From positions 4,672 through 68,671 of the forward strand of contig NZ_JAOQJI010000019.1 of the NCBI RefSeq assembly GCF_025567125.1: 64,000 nt of DNA, read 5' to 3'. Below the pieces are notes generated by a model. It did not search any database. It was given only the letters and a program-made list of their open reading frames with translations, and was not told the DNA's origin. The stretch is from Phocaeicola fibrisolvens (GTDB lineage Bacteria > Bacteroidota > Bacteroidia > Bacteroidales > Bacteroidaceae). The position numbers were made by a program, and so were the translations under genes. How positions within the stretch are numbered: the stretch's first letter is position 1; each line of letters begins with the position of its first letter. This document shows positions 37,480-47,184 of the stretch, in pieces.

Positions 37480-38082
37480 TCAAAAATCGAAGGAAAGCTG
37501 GCCGTCGCCCAGCAAATTGAAGCTCATGCGATGATAGGGAGAAGTGCCGTAAGCGGCAATGGCGGCACGGTGTTTTTTGGTGGGATACCCCTTGTTGCTC
37601 TTCCAGTCGTACATGGGGTATTCTTCGTGCAAACGGTTCATGTAATCGTCACGATAGGTCTTTGCCAGAATGGAAGCCGCCGCAATGGACAGGTATTTCC
37701 CATCTCCTTTTACAATAGTGGTATGCGGGATACCGGGGTAAGGATTGAAGCGGTTACCGTCAATCAACAGGTGCTGAGGAACCACCTTCAACTGGGCAAT
37801 GGCTCTGTGCATAGCCAGGAAAGAAGCGTTCAGGATGTTGATTTTATCAATCTCTTCCGGCGATACCACGCCTACAGCCCAAGCCGTGGCTTCCTGCTCA
37901 ATGACCGTACGCAATTCATAACGCTGTTTCTCCGTCAGTTTCTTGGAATCGTTCAGCAACTCATTGCGAAATCCTGGAGGCAGAACAACAGCTGCCGCAT
38001 AGACCGCTCCAGCCAGACACCCACGTCCAGCCTCATCACATCCGGCCTCAATGAATTCTTTATGCAAATAGGGTAACAGCAT
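37480..38082 (-). CDS. rnhB: Ribonuclease HII
   Basis: Removes ribonucleotides and RNA primers from DNA-RNA hybrids. The ATG at 38082 is chosen because AGGAGG lies 6 bp upstream. The 200 aa protein has the catalytic start GCDEAGRGCLAGAVYAAAV, then LNDSKKLTEKQR, IDGNRF and SIAAASILAKTYRD. It is divergent from the DUF3109 gene and convergent with tsaE. Confidence 0.95.
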   Translation of the reverse strand: MLLPYLHKEFIEAGCDEAGRGCLAGAVYAAAVVLPPGFRNELLNDSKKLTEKQRYELRTVIEQEATAWAVGVVSPEEIDKINILNASFLAMHRAIAQLKVVPQHLLIDGNRFNPYPGIPHTTIVKGDGKYLSIAAASILAKTYRDDYMNRLHEEYPMYDWKSNKGYPTKKHRAAIAAYGTSPYHRMSFNLLGDGQLSFDF

Positions 38083-38214
38083 ATCTACCTCCTTTTTTTT
38101 CGGACTGCAAAGGTAGTACATTTTTCCCAACCTGCCGCTTCTGGAAAACAGAAGTTATCCCGAGGTTATCCACCGATTTTCGAACGGACATGACAGGATG
38201 TAACAGAAGATTCG

Positions 38215-38222
38215 TATCTTTG
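38215..38222 (+). promoter_or_regulatory. -7 box before the DUF3109 gene
   Basis: TATCTTTG, 20 bp upstream of the ATG at 38243. Confidence 0.55.
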
Positions 38223-38242
38223 CAGCATTAAAGAATAAACCT

Positions 38243-38824
38243 ATGGTACAGATTGATGATGTAATAGTGAGCCTGGACGTATTCCGGGAAAAGTTCTTGT
38301 GCGACTTGAATGCCTGCAAAGGAGAATGCTGCATCGAAGGAGATGCCGGTGCTCCCGTAGAGCTGGAAGAAGTGGAAAAACTGGAAGAAGTGCTTCCCGT
38401 GATATGGGACAGCCTTTCGCCGGAAGCACAGGAAGTCATCAACCGCCAAGGTGTGGTCTATACGGACCAAGACGGTGACCTGGTTACTTCCATCGTCAAC
38501 GGGAAAGACTGCGTATTTACCTGCTACGATGAAAAAGGCTTTTGCTACTGTGCCATTGAAAAAGCATTCCGTGAAGGGAAATGCAACTTCTACAAACCGA
38601 TTTCCTGTCACCTCTACCCCATCCGGGTCAGCGACTACGGACCTTACAAAGCTTTGAATTACCACCGTTGGGACGTATGCAAGGCTGCCGTGTTACTGGG
38701 AAAGAAGGAAAACCTTCCTGTCTACAAATTTCTGAAAGAACCACTGATACGGAAATTCGGATCAGACTGGTATGAGGAGCTGGAAAACGTCGCCAAGGAA
38801 TTAGAGGCCCAGCATTTGATTTAA
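38243..38824 (+). CDS. DUF3109-family cysteine-rich protein
   Basis: A 193 aa cytosolic protein conserved in Bacteroidetes, of unknown function. About nine cysteines occur in clusters (CDLNACKGECC near residue 15, CVFTC, CYC, then CNFYKPISCHLYPIRV), a pattern that resembles YkgJ-type zinc or iron-sulfur binding proteins. It is a single-gene unit with a promoter and a bidirectional terminator. No neighbour reveals its pathway. Confidence 0.88.
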   Translation: MVQIDDVIVSLDVFREKFLCDLNACKGECCIEGDAGAPVELEEVEKLEEVLPVIWDSLSPEAQEVINRQGVVYTDQDGDLVTSIVNGKDCVFTCYDEKGFCYCAIEKAFREGKCNFYKPISCHLYPIRVSDYGPYKALNYHRWDVCKAAVLLGKKENLPVYKFLKEPLIRKFGSDWYEELENVAKELEAQHLI

Positions 38825-38834
38825 ATCGATAAAT

Positions 38835-38878
38835 AATCCCGCCACAGAATTTCCAAAGATACCTGTAGCGGGATTTTG
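38835..38878. terminator. Bidirectional terminator after the DUF3109 gene
   Basis: The stem AATCCCGC / GCGGGATT with a 25-nt loop that can pair further, followed by TT. It lies between convergent genes. Confidence 0.65.
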
Positions 38879-38885
38879 CCGTCTT

Positions 38886-40256
38886 TTATTTTGTCTTTTT
38901 CACGTAAACTCTCTTCACCAGGCGCAAGGCATATTCCACCGTAGCCCCTGAACTGAGAATTTTATTATTATAAAAGCAAAAGGTAGATTTACAATCATTG
39001 CATAGATAGCGACAATCATATTTATTGAAAGCATCCAGTCCATTTTTCCTGAGCATCTCACTAAGCGACACGATTGTAGAACTGTATTGTTCCCGAAACT
39101 CCTTGGCTTCTTCCGTAGTAAAAGTGCGCCAACCGCGAATGCCATCTTCCTCATACGAAGTACAAATAGAAGCAGCCTCAGCCTTTTTTACCAGCCACTG
39201 ACGAGGAGACACCAGAGTAGCAACTACTGCTTCGCCCGACAAGGGTTCTGCCTTCCACACAAAGAAAGGCCCCCATATACTCTCACTTTCCGGCAACTGA
39301 GTAGCCGTAATCACTTCCGTATCCTCATCTGTAACGGTATCTCCACTTCCGCCCGTTTCTCCTTTATCCGGCTGTTCGGGCTTTGGGTCTTCCCAACCCT
39401 CCTCCTGTGTCATGTTTTCAAACGGAAATTCCACAGAGACTTCCGGGGTCCATCCTTCTATCTGTGAGTGTCCTCCCAATGACACATTGCCATCTCCCGT
39501 ACTGACCAGCCGATAGGGCTTTCCTGCTTCCAACGGACAATTAAAGAAATATCCATACGTCGTTTCTCCCGATACGGTGGTAACATTGACAGAAAGATGG
39601 GTCCGTGTACTCTCGGCAGGAAACACATAAACAGGTCCAGCTTTCCATACTCCTTTTTCATTTCGACATTCCACCGTTGCAAACTGTCCGTCATTGCTCA
39701 AGTTTCCTTCCAGAGAAATCCCGGAACTCACCGGTGAGATACGTGCCTCTACGGCGATGGCGCCTTCAGGAATTCCACCCAAAGATAAATAAACAGCAGC
39801 CACCGCATAAGACATTGATACAGATACCTTCATATCACTTTTCAGATTGACGATGTTTTTCCCGACCAACAAAGGAACGTCGGCATAATTACCTTGTGAG
39901 AAACGAAAAAATTGCTTGGCATCCAACACCATTGGAGGTAAGTAGGCAGCAGAAAGCCCGGAAAAAAGAGAAAGTGTATACTCACCACTTTCCTGCTGTA
40001 CCTCGGGCCATTCCTCCGGAAAGGAAATATGTTCTTCACGGGCCAGCTTGCCCTGTTTATCCAGCAAATACATTTCCAAAGGATAAAGTGAAGTAAAAAG
40101 ATGGGCATTCGACACCTCTACACCCATTTCATACGGTCCGCCGGCATTTTCTCCACCCGCTTCCTCTTCTACATGATAAGCCCCACATCCTGCACCGAAA
40201 AAAGAGCAGCACACTGTGACAAGCATAAACAAATAAGTCTGAATACGAAATTCCAT
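38886..40256 (-). CDS. Fimbrial accessory-type lipoprotein (Mfa2/FimB-like N-terminal part)
   Basis: A 456 aa exported protein with a signal peptide and a cysteine at FFGAGC, probably a lipid anchor. The first 290 residues are beta-rich. With segments such as VNLKSDMKVSVSMSYAVAAVY they resemble the two-sandwich fold of Mfa2/FimB fimbrial anchors. A Glu/Pro/Asp-rich linker (about 290-320) leads to a C-terminal domain with GWRTFTTEEAKEF and YALRLVKRVY, similar to the domains ending many Bacteroidales fimbrial tip proteins. No fimbrillin gene is adjacent. Fold assignment is by eye and uncertain. Confidence 0.6.
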   Translation of the reverse strand: MEFRIQTYLFMLVTVCCSFFGAGCGAYHVEEEAGGENAGGPYEMGVEVSNAHLFTSLYPLEMYLLDKQGKLAREEHISFPEEWPEVQQESGEYTLSLFSGLSAAYLPPMVLDAKQFFRFSQGNYADVPLLVGKNIVNLKSDMKVSVSMSYAVAAVYLSLGGIPEGAIAVEARISPVSSGISLEGNLSNDGQFATVECRNEKGVWKAGPVYVFPAESTRTHLSVNVTTVSGETTYGYFFNCPLEAGKPYRLVSTGDGNVSLGGHSQIEGWTPEVSVEFPFENMTQEEGWEDPKPEQPDKGETGGSGDTVTDEDTEVITATQLPESESIWGPFFVWKAEPLSGEAVVATLVSPRQWLVKKAEAASICTSYEEDGIRGWRTFTTEEAKEFREQYSSTIVSLSEMLRKNGLDAFNKYDCRYLCNDCKSTFCFYNNKILSSGATVEYALRLVKRVYVKKTK

Positions 40257-40324
40257 AACATTTTTATTTTGAATAACGTATCCAGACTTCTTTGTCCACT
40301 TTTTTTCCTTCTAAAAACTACATT

Positions 40325-41662
40325 TTAGAAATACTTTTCCAATTTCTTGATCATCATTCCCAGACAGAATACCACAACGTGGTCATTTTCCTGAATCATG
40401 GTATTACCGGTTACCAATATACCTTCTCCATTCCGGATCAATCCTCCGATAGTCGCTCCCTTGGGAAGTCCCAAATCCTTTACAGCCTGCTTGGTTATCT
40501 TGGCCCCCGGCTTCACCGTGAACTCGGCCACATCTGCATTGGCAAAGGTCAGACATTTCACATTCGACACATCTGCATCAAGCATCATCTGATAAATATG
40601 GCTGGCTGCAATAAACTTCTTATTGATGACTGTTCCGATATCCAGACTTTCGGCCATACTGATGTAGTCCACGTTTTCTACTTCAGCCACCGTCTTAGTC
40701 ACTCCCATGCGCTTGGCTGCCAGACATGCCAGAATATTGGTTTCCGAATTACCGGTCAACGCGACAAAGGCTTCCGTATTCTTGATGCCTTCCTCCAGCA
40801 ACAGCTGCATATCGCGTCCATCGCCATTAATGACCATCACTCCGTCGTCCACCAGTTCCGTCAACCGGTTACAGCGGGCAATATCGCTTTCTATAATTTT
40901 AGTCTTCATGTATTCCGGCATGTACTGCACGGTACGTACGGCAATCCGGCTTCCTCCCATGATCATCACGTTCCGCACATCGGCCTCATTCTCCTTCCCG
41001 GAAATCTTACGGATATAAGGAATGTATTTCTTCGTAGTCGTAAAATAAACGATATCATTCAACTTTATCACATCGTCTCCACGCGGAATAATGGTTTCAT
41101 TCCCTCGCTTAATGGCCACGATGTGGAACGGTATATTTCGCCCTCCCAGTTCATGCAAAGGTACATTCAGAATTTCTGCCTGTTCACGCAACTTCGTTCC
41201 CAAAAGCACCAACGCTCCTCCGGCAAACTCCCACCACTGACGAATCCAACTCATCTTTACAGCGTCGACAATGTCACGTGCGGCCAGCATTTCCGGATAA
41301 ATCAAGGAATGAACCCCCAGCTTGGCAAAAAATTCCTTATGTTTGGGAAGCAGATATTCATAATTGTCTATTCGCGCCACCGTTTTCTTGGCTCCCAGAC
41401 TGGTAGCAAGCATACACGCCGTCATGTTACGGCTTTCATCGGGCATAACCCCGATAAACAAGTCGGCTCCTGCCACTCCGGCCTCTTTCAATCCGTTGAT
41501 TGACGTCGGCGACAAATTGACAGTCATAAGGTCCAGGTTGCTTCCCATGGCGCTCAGTTTGCTCTCGTCCTCATCCATCAAGATGATATCCTGCTTCTCA
41601 CCCGACAGCAGTTTCGCCAGATGGGTACCTACAGCTCCGGCCCCTGCAATAATAATCTTCAT
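40325..41662 (-). CDS. trkA: Trk system potassium uptake regulator TrkA
   Basis: A cytosolic NAD-binding gating subunit for TrkH-type potassium channels. The 445 aa protein has two RCK units: Rossmann motifs GAGAVGTHLAKLL at residue 7 and IMGGSRIAVRTVQ near 235, each followed by a TrkA-C domain. It overlaps the end of dxs by 4 bp, so it is the second gene of that operon. No trkH lies within the window downstream. Confidence 0.93.
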   Translation of the reverse strand: MKIIIAGAGAVGTHLAKLLSGEKQDIILMDEDESKLSAMGSNLDLMTVNLSPTSINGLKEAGVAGADLFIGVMPDESRNMTACMLATSLGAKKTVARIDNYEYLLPKHKEFFAKLGVHSLIYPEMLAARDIVDAVKMSWIRQWWEFAGGALVLLGTKLREQAEILNVPLHELGGRNIPFHIVAIKRGNETIIPRGDDVIKLNDIVYFTTTKKYIPYIRKISGKENEADVRNVMIMGGSRIAVRTVQYMPEYMKTKIIESDIARCNRLTELVDDGVMVINGDGRDMQLLLEEGIKNTEAFVALTGNSETNILACLAAKRMGVTKTVAEVENVDYISMAESLDIGTVINKKFIAASHIYQMMLDADVSNVKCLTFANADVAEFTVKPGAKITKQAVKDLGLPKGATIGGLIRNGEGILVTGNTMIQENDHVVVFCLGMMIKKLEKYF

Positions 41663-43566
41663 ATCTTTATTATCTGAGTGATTGTGTGATATATACTTTC
41701 CTCATCAATGCCACAGATGGCATACAAATCGTTGACCGGACCATGCTGTACAAAACGGTCAGGAAGTCCCAGTCGTTTTACAGACGGATGGTAACCATGG
41801 TCGCTCATGAACTCAAGTATGGCACTGCCCATTCCTCCATTCCGTACTCCATCTTCTACGGTCAGAATGCGACTGAATTTCTGTCCTACCTCATGCAACA
41901 AATCTTCATCCAACGGTTTCAAGAAGCGCAAATCATAATGAGCAATGCTCATGCCCTGTTCTTTTTCGGCACGGGCTATCGCCGACGCTGCTTTGTTGCC
42001 TATCGGTCCGATTGTAATCACAGCCAAATCTGTTCCTTCTTTCAACCGGCGTCCTTTTCCTACTTCCACAGGTTCCAGCGGACATTTCCAGTCAACCAAC
42101 ACTCCCCTTCCGCGTGGATAACGAATCACAAACGGTCCGATATCCGGAAGCTGAGCCGTATACATCAGCCGGCGCAGTTCATGTTCATCGTAAGGAGAAG
42201 CAATCACCAAATTCGGTATCGGACGCAAATACGCCATGTCGAAAGCCCCATGATGCGTAGGACCGTCTTCTCCCACCAGTCCCGCACGATCCAGACAAAG
42301 CACGACATGAAGTTTCTGAATAGCCACGTCGTGAATGATATTGTCGTAGGCCCGTTGCATGAAAGAAGAATACACATTACAGAACGGCAGCAGACCTTCC
42401 TTCGCCATTCCTCCGGAGAAAGTCACGGCATGCCCTTCAGCAATACCCACATCGAAAACCCGGTCGGGCATCTCCTTCATCATGATATTCATCGAACAGC
42501 CAGAAGGCATGGCAGGGGTTACTCCTACAATTTTGTCGTTCTTACGGGCCAACTCCAGCAACGTATTGCCAAATACATCCTGAAACAAAGGCGGCATACC
42601 ACTGGTGTCTACAACAATACGTTCCCCCGTCTCCTTATCGAAAATTCCCGGAGCATGCCATAAAGTAGCCGCCTCCTCCGCTGGCTTGAATCCCTTTCCT
42701 TTACGGGTATGAATGTGCAGAAGTTTCGGCCCTTTCATATCTTTTATCTCCCTCAGGACCCTTGTCAATGCCGTTACATCATGTCCGTCTACAGGACCAA
42801 AATAACGGATATTCAGTCCCTCGAAAATATTCTGCTGCTGCATCAGCATTGATTTCAGGCTGTTATTAAAACGAATCAGGCTTTTGCGACGTTCATCATT
42901 CAAGATTCCCCAGCTATAGAGCTTCTGTGACAATACGTTTCTCAACCGGTTATATCCTTCCGAAGTATGCAGGTTCAACAGATACTGCTTCATTCCTCCC
43001 ACACTCCGGTCGATGGCCATATTGTTGTCATTCAAAATAATCAACAGATTATTGGGAGTGGAAGAAGCATTATTCAGCCCTTCGAATGCAAGTCCCCCAC
43101 TCATGGAACCATCTCCAATGACAGCTACCACATGGCGGTTTTCTTCTCCTTTGCGCGCGGCTGCCACGGCCATTCCCAATGCGGCTGAGATGGAATTAGA
43201 CGCATGCCCACAAGTGAATGTATCATATTCACTCTCGGCTGGCGAAGGGAAAGGACACAATCCGTTCAACTTCCGGTTTGTATAAAAACGGTCACGACGA
43301 CCTGTCAGAATCTTATGTCCGTATGCCTGATGCCCCACATCCCACACGATGCGGTCGTAGGGAGTCTGATACACGTAATGAAGCGCCACGGTCAGTTCCA
43401 CTACTCCCAGACTGGAGCCGAAATGGCCAGGATTACGCGATAATTCATCAATAATTTTATTTCGAAGTTGACTACAGACCTCTGGCAACGCCTCGACAGA
43501 AAGTTTCCGTAAATCTTCAGGGCTATCTATCTTATTCAGCAAATCGTATGAAGTTGGCTGTTCCAT
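41659..43566 (-). CDS. dxs: 1-deoxy-D-xylulose-5-phosphate synthase
   Basis: First step of the MEP isoprenoid pathway, thiamine diphosphate dependent. The 635 aa protein has the ThDP-binding GDGSMSGGLAFEGLNNA, DVGHQAYGHKILTGR and DRAGLVGEDGPTHHGAFD, which carries the catalytic His region of the transketolase-like domain. The stop codon overlaps trkA by 4 bp. Divergent -7 boxes to this gene (43594-43601) and the GSCFA gene (43624-43631) are seen. Confidence 0.96.
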   Translation of the reverse strand: MEQPTSYDLLNKIDSPEDLRKLSVEALPEVCSQLRNKIIDELSRNPGHFGSSLGVVELTVALHYVYQTPYDRIVWDVGHQAYGHKILTGRRDRFYTNRKLNGLCPFPSPAESEYDTFTCGHASNSISAALGMAVAAARKGEENRHVVAVIGDGSMSGGLAFEGLNNASSTPNNLLIILNDNNMAIDRSVGGMKQYLLNLHTSEGYNRLRNVLSQKLYSWGILNDERRKSLIRFNNSLKSMLMQQQNIFEGLNIRYFGPVDGHDVTALTRVLREIKDMKGPKLLHIHTRKGKGFKPAEEAATLWHAPGIFDKETGERIVVDTSGMPPLFQDVFGNTLLELARKNDKIVGVTPAMPSGCSMNIMMKEMPDRVFDVGIAEGHAVTFSGGMAKEGLLPFCNVYSSFMQRAYDNIIHDVAIQKLHVVLCLDRAGLVGEDGPTHHGAFDMAYLRPIPNLVIASPYDEHELRRLMYTAQLPDIGPFVIRYPRGRGVLVDWKCPLEPVEVGKGRRLKEGTDLAVITIGPIGNKAASAIARAEKEQGMSIAHYDLRFLKPLDEDLLHEVGQKFSRILTVEDGVRNGGMGSAILEFMSDHGYHPSVKRLGLPDRFVQHGPVNDLYAICGIDEESIYHTITQIIKI

Positions 43567-43593
43567 CCTTGTTCCACATTAACTTTAATCGTA

Positions 43594-43601
43594 CAAAAAT
43601 A
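43594..43601 (-). promoter_or_regulatory. -7 box of the dxs-trkA promoter
   Basis: TATTTTTG on the minus strand, 27 bp before the dxs start codon. Confidence 0.5.
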
Positions 43602-43623
43602 GCACAAATATATATAATGTACT

Positions 43624-43631
43624 TACATTTG
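43624..43631 (+). promoter_or_regulatory. -7 box of the GSCFA-murF/alr promoter
   Basis: TACATTTG on the plus strand, 19 bp before the GSCFA start codon. Confidence 0.5.
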
Positions 43632-43650
43632 CAGTAAATTTTCTCTTGTC

Positions 43651-44637
43651 ATGGAATTCAGAACCAAAGTAGAACTACCCCTCAAAGGACCCGAAATACA
43701 TCACGCCGACCAGCTGATGATGTGGGGTTCCTGCTTTTCCGAACACATCGGGAACTTGCTGAGCGAGAATAAATTTACCTGTGACGTCAATCCTTTCGGA
43801 GTGTTATACAATCCGATATCCATCGCTTCTTCCATCCAACGACTGCTGGATGGCTTACCGTATCAGAAACAAGATTTGCATCAGGAGCAAGGACAATGGT
43901 ACAGCCTGATGCACCACAGTTCTTTCTCGTCTGCCGATGTCACGGAATGCCTGGATAAAATCAATCAGCGCATCATGTCCGGCCACGAGCACCTGCTTCA
44001 TGCCGACTGGCTTATCTTCACATGGGGCTCCTCATTTGTCTATACCTGGAAAGAAGATGGAAAAATCGTAGGCAACTGCCATAAACTGCCGGCTCGCCTG
44101 TTTGAACGACACATGATCAGCGCCGATGAAATCGCTACGGCCTATCTGCCATTGCTACAACAACTGCGCTCCCTCCGCCCTCACCTGCAATGCCTGTTTA
44201 CAGTCAGCCCCATACGGCACCTCAAAGACGGACTGCATGGCAACCAACTCAGCAAAGCCAACCTCCTGCTGGCTGCCGACCAGATTTGCCGGGAACTGGA
44301 TTTCTGCCACTATTTCCCTTCTTATGAAATCCTGATAGACGAACTGCGGGATTATCGTTTCTATGCCGACGACATGATGCATCCTAGTCCGCTTGCCATA
44401 CAATACGTTTGGGAATGCTTCGGCAATTGCTATTTCAGTTCCTCCACTTTCTCCTTCATGAAAGAATGGGAAAAAATACGACGTGGACTGGCTCATAGAC
44501 CTTTCAACCCCGAAACGGAAGCCCATCAAGCCTTTTTAAGTCAAATTCTGTTAAAGATAGAGGAGTTAAAAGAAAAATTCCCGTACTTAGACGTTCAAAA
44601 GGAAATAAAGTTATGTCAAGCACAATTGAAGAAATAA
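43651..44637 (+). CDS. GSCFA-domain protein
   Basis: The family is named for the GSCF motif, seen here as WGSCFSEHIGNLL near residue 26. The 328 aa have an SGNH-hydrolase-like look: an N-terminal GxCF segment, LIFTWGSSFVY, and a late MMHPSPLAIQYVWE which could hold the Asp-His pair. The substrate is unknown. The end overlaps murF/alr by 25 bp, a tight coupling to a peptidoglycan gene that suggests a cell-wall role, for example (de)acetylation. This is inference. Confidence 0.88.
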   Translation: MEFRTKVELPLKGPEIHHADQLMMWGSCFSEHIGNLLSENKFTCDVNPFGVLYNPISIASSIQRLLDGLPYQKQDLHQEQGQWYSLMHHSSFSSADVTECLDKINQRIMSGHEHLLHADWLIFTWGSSFVYTWKEDGKIVGNCHKLPARLFERHMISADEIATAYLPLLQQLRSLRPHLQCLFTVSPIRHLKDGLHGNQLSKANLLLAADQICRELDFCHYFPSYEILIDELRDYRFYADDMMHPSPLAIQYVWECFGNCYFSSSTFSFMKEWEKIRRGLAHRPFNPETEAHQAFLSQILLKIEELKEKFPYLDVQKEIKLCQAQLKK

Positions 44638-47078
44638 CCTCCATCCTGGGGGCTGAACGCAAAGGAAACGCCCCCGCCACCATTGACTGGATACTTACAG
44701 ACAGCCGGTCGCTGTGTTTTCCGGAAGAAACTCTGTTTTTTGCCTTGAAGACAAAACGTAACGACGGACATAAATACATCCCAGACCTTTACAAGAAGGG
44801 AGTACGCAATTTCGTCGTGAATGAAATACCTCAAACGGCTTCCTCCTACCAGGATGCCAATTTTCTGATTGTACCCAACCCACTGAAAAGTCTGCAACGC
44901 CTGGCTTCCAAGCACCGGGAACAGTTTCAGGTGCCGGTCATCGGCATCACGGGAAGTAATGGAAAAACGGTCGTCAAAGAATGGCTGTACCAGCTGCTCA
45001 GTCCGGACCGTGTCATTACCCGTTCTCCAAGAAGCTATAACTCCCAAATCGGTGTGCCTCTCTCCGTATGGCTCATGAACGAGCACACCGAGCTGGGCAT
45101 CTTCGAAGCCGGTATCTCCGAAATGGGTGAGATGGAAGCCTTGCGCCCCATCATCCAACCGACCATCGGTATCCTGACCAACATCGGGGGTGCACATCAG
45201 GAAAATTTCTCTTCCCTGCAAGACAAATGCATGGAAAAGCTTCAGCTCTTTAAGGACTGTGACGTCATTGTGTATAACGGCGACAACGAACTCATTGCCA
45301 GCTGTGTCACCAAATCATTGTTTACAGCGCGTGAAATTGCCTGGTCGACCAAAGACTCCGAACGTCCGCTCTTCATCGAAAAAATACTGAAAGACGATAC
45401 AGGTACTACCATCAAATACCGCTACCTGGGATTCTTCAAAGAATACCGGATTCCGTTCATTGACGATGCTTCCATCGAAAACTCACTCCACTGTCTGGCC
45501 GTAGCCCTCTACCTGATGGTACCACCCGAAACCATCGCAGAGCGTATGCTCCATCTGGAACCCATTGCCATGCGTCTGGAAGTGAAAGAAGGGAAAAACG
45601 GCTGTACACTGATTAATGACAGCTACAACTCCGACTTTGCTTCGCTCGACATCGCTCTGGATTTCATGATGAGACGCTCGGAGGACAAAAACCGCAAACG
45701 CACATTGATTCTGTCGGACATGCTGGAGAGTGGACAGACCAGCAAACTGCTCTACAGGCAGGTAGCCGACTTGGTGCACAGCCGGAAAGTAGACCATATC
45801 ATCGGAGTGGGCGAAGAAATCTCCGCAGCAGCCAATCGATTTGAAATTCAAAAAGATTTCTTTCCGAACACCGCCGAACTTCTGAACTCGGGATTGCTTC
45901 ACCAATTGCACAACGAAGACATTTTGATAAAAGGGGCCCGTGTGTTCCATTTCGATGACATTACCGACGCACTCGAATTGAAAGTGCACGAAACCATCCT
46001 GGAAATAAACCTGAACGCACTGGTAGACAACCTGAACCATTACCGGAACAAGCTGAAACCGGGAGTCAAGATGGTTTGTATGGTAAAGGCCTCAGCCTAT
46101 GGAGCCGGTTCTTTCGAAATTGCCAAGACACTGGAAGACCAGCGAGTGGATTATTTGGCTGTAGCCGTAGCCGATGAAGGAGCCGATTTGCGCAAAGCCG
46201 GCATCAACAGCTCCATCATGATTATGAACCCGGAAATTACGGCCTTCAAGACCATGTTCGACTACCGCCTGGAACCGGAAGTATACAGTTTCCATCTGCT
46301 GGAGGAACTGATTAAGGCAGCTGAACGGGAAGGAGTGAGCAATTTCCCGATTCACATCAAGATTGATACGGGCATGCACCGCTTGGGATTTGCCCCTGAG
46401 GAAATGCCTCAACTGGTACAACGCCTGCAAAAGCAGAGTGCGGTCATTCCCCGTTCCGTATTCTCACATCTGGTAGGAAGTGACGCAGAACGGTTTGATG
46501 CCTTCACCCGTCATCAGATAGAGACCTTCGAAGCCGCTTCTACCGTACTTCAGCAAGGTTTCAAACACAAGATTATCCGTCATATCTGCAACACGGCAGG
46601 AATCGAACGTTATCCGGGTGCACAGTTTGACATGGTACGTCTGGGAATCGGACTCTACGGCATCGACCCGTTTACCAACAAGATGCTGCACAATGTCACC
46701 ACCCTGAAGACCACCATCCTGCAAATTCACGATGTGCCTGCTGACGACACCGTAGGCTACAGCCGGAAAGGAATTCTCACACGCGATTCCCGCATCGCTG
46801 CCATTCCTATCGGATATGCCGACGGCTTGAACCGTCATCTGGGCAACGGACATGGCTATTGCTTGGTCAACGGACAAAAGGCACCCTACGTGGGAAACAT
46901 CTGTATGGATGTGTGCATGATTGATGTCACAGACATCGACTGCAAGGAAGGCGATAAAGCCATCATTTTCGGCGATGAGCTTCCAGTCACTGTCTTGTCG
47001 GATATTCTCGATACCATTCCGTATGAGATTCTGACAAGCGTTTCCAACCGTGTAAAGAGAGTGTACTATCAGGACTGA
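44613..47078 (+). CDS. Bifunctional MurF ligase / alanine racemase
   Basis: A fusion typical of Bacteroidetes. The N-terminal half (about 1-450) is UDP-MurNAc-tripeptide:D-Ala-D-Ala ligase with ATP-binding GITGSNGKTVVKEW (residues 111-124) and INDSYNSDFAS. The C-terminal half (about 460-821) is alanine racemase, with PLP Lys492 in CMVKASAYGAGS, IKIDTGMHRLGF and the catalytic Tyr in VGYSRKG. The enzyme can thus make D-Ala and use D-Ala-D-Ala in the same polypeptide. The 821 aa length is standard. It is translationally coupled to the GSCFA gene and followed by a strong terminator. Confidence 0.96.
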   Translation: MSSTIEEITSILGAERKGNAPATIDWILTDSRSLCFPEETLFFALKTKRNDGHKYIPDLYKKGVRNFVVNEIPQTASSYQDANFLIVPNPLKSLQRLASKHREQFQVPVIGITGSNGKTVVKEWLYQLLSPDRVITRSPRSYNSQIGVPLSVWLMNEHTELGIFEAGISEMGEMEALRPIIQPTIGILTNIGGAHQENFSSLQDKCMEKLQLFKDCDVIVYNGDNELIASCVTKSLFTAREIAWSTKDSERPLFIEKILKDDTGTTIKYRYLGFFKEYRIPFIDDASIENSLHCLAVALYLMVPPETIAERMLHLEPIAMRLEVKEGKNGCTLINDSYNSDFASLDIALDFMMRRSEDKNRKRTLILSDMLESGQTSKLLYRQVADLVHSRKVDHIIGVGEEISAAANRFEIQKDFFPNTAELLNSGLLHQLHNEDILIKGARVFHFDDITDALELKVHETILEINLNALVDNLNHYRNKLKPGVKMVCMVKASAYGAGSFEIAKTLEDQRVDYLAVAVADEGADLRKAGINSSIMIMNPEITAFKTMFDYRLEPEVYSFHLLEELIKAAEREGVSNFPIHIKIDTGMHRLGFAPEEMPQLVQRLQKQSAVIPRSVFSHLVGSDAERFDAFTRHQIETFEAASTVLQQGFKHKIIRHICNTAGIERYPGAQFDMVRLGIGLYGIDPFTNKMLHNVTTLKTTILQIHDVPADDTVGYSRKGILTRDSRIAAIPIGYADGLNRHLGNGHGYCLVNGQKAPYVGNICMDVCMIDVTDIDCKEGDKAIIFGDELPVTVLSDILDTIPYEILTSVSNRVKRVYYQD

Positions 47079-47105
47079 TTGAAATCGGATAGATACCGAA
47101 AATAT

Positions 47106-47150
47106 ACAGCCTCCGGCACAGGACTTCATTCCTTTGCCGGAGGCTGTGCT
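47106..47150. terminator. Bidirectional terminator after murF/alr
   Basis: The 13-bp stem ACAGCCTCCGGCA / TGCCGGAGGCTGT, with T-rich DNA after it, lies between convergent genes. Confidence 0.85.
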
Positions 47151-47184
47151 TTATTTACAAGCGATTTTGAACTCATGCCATGGC

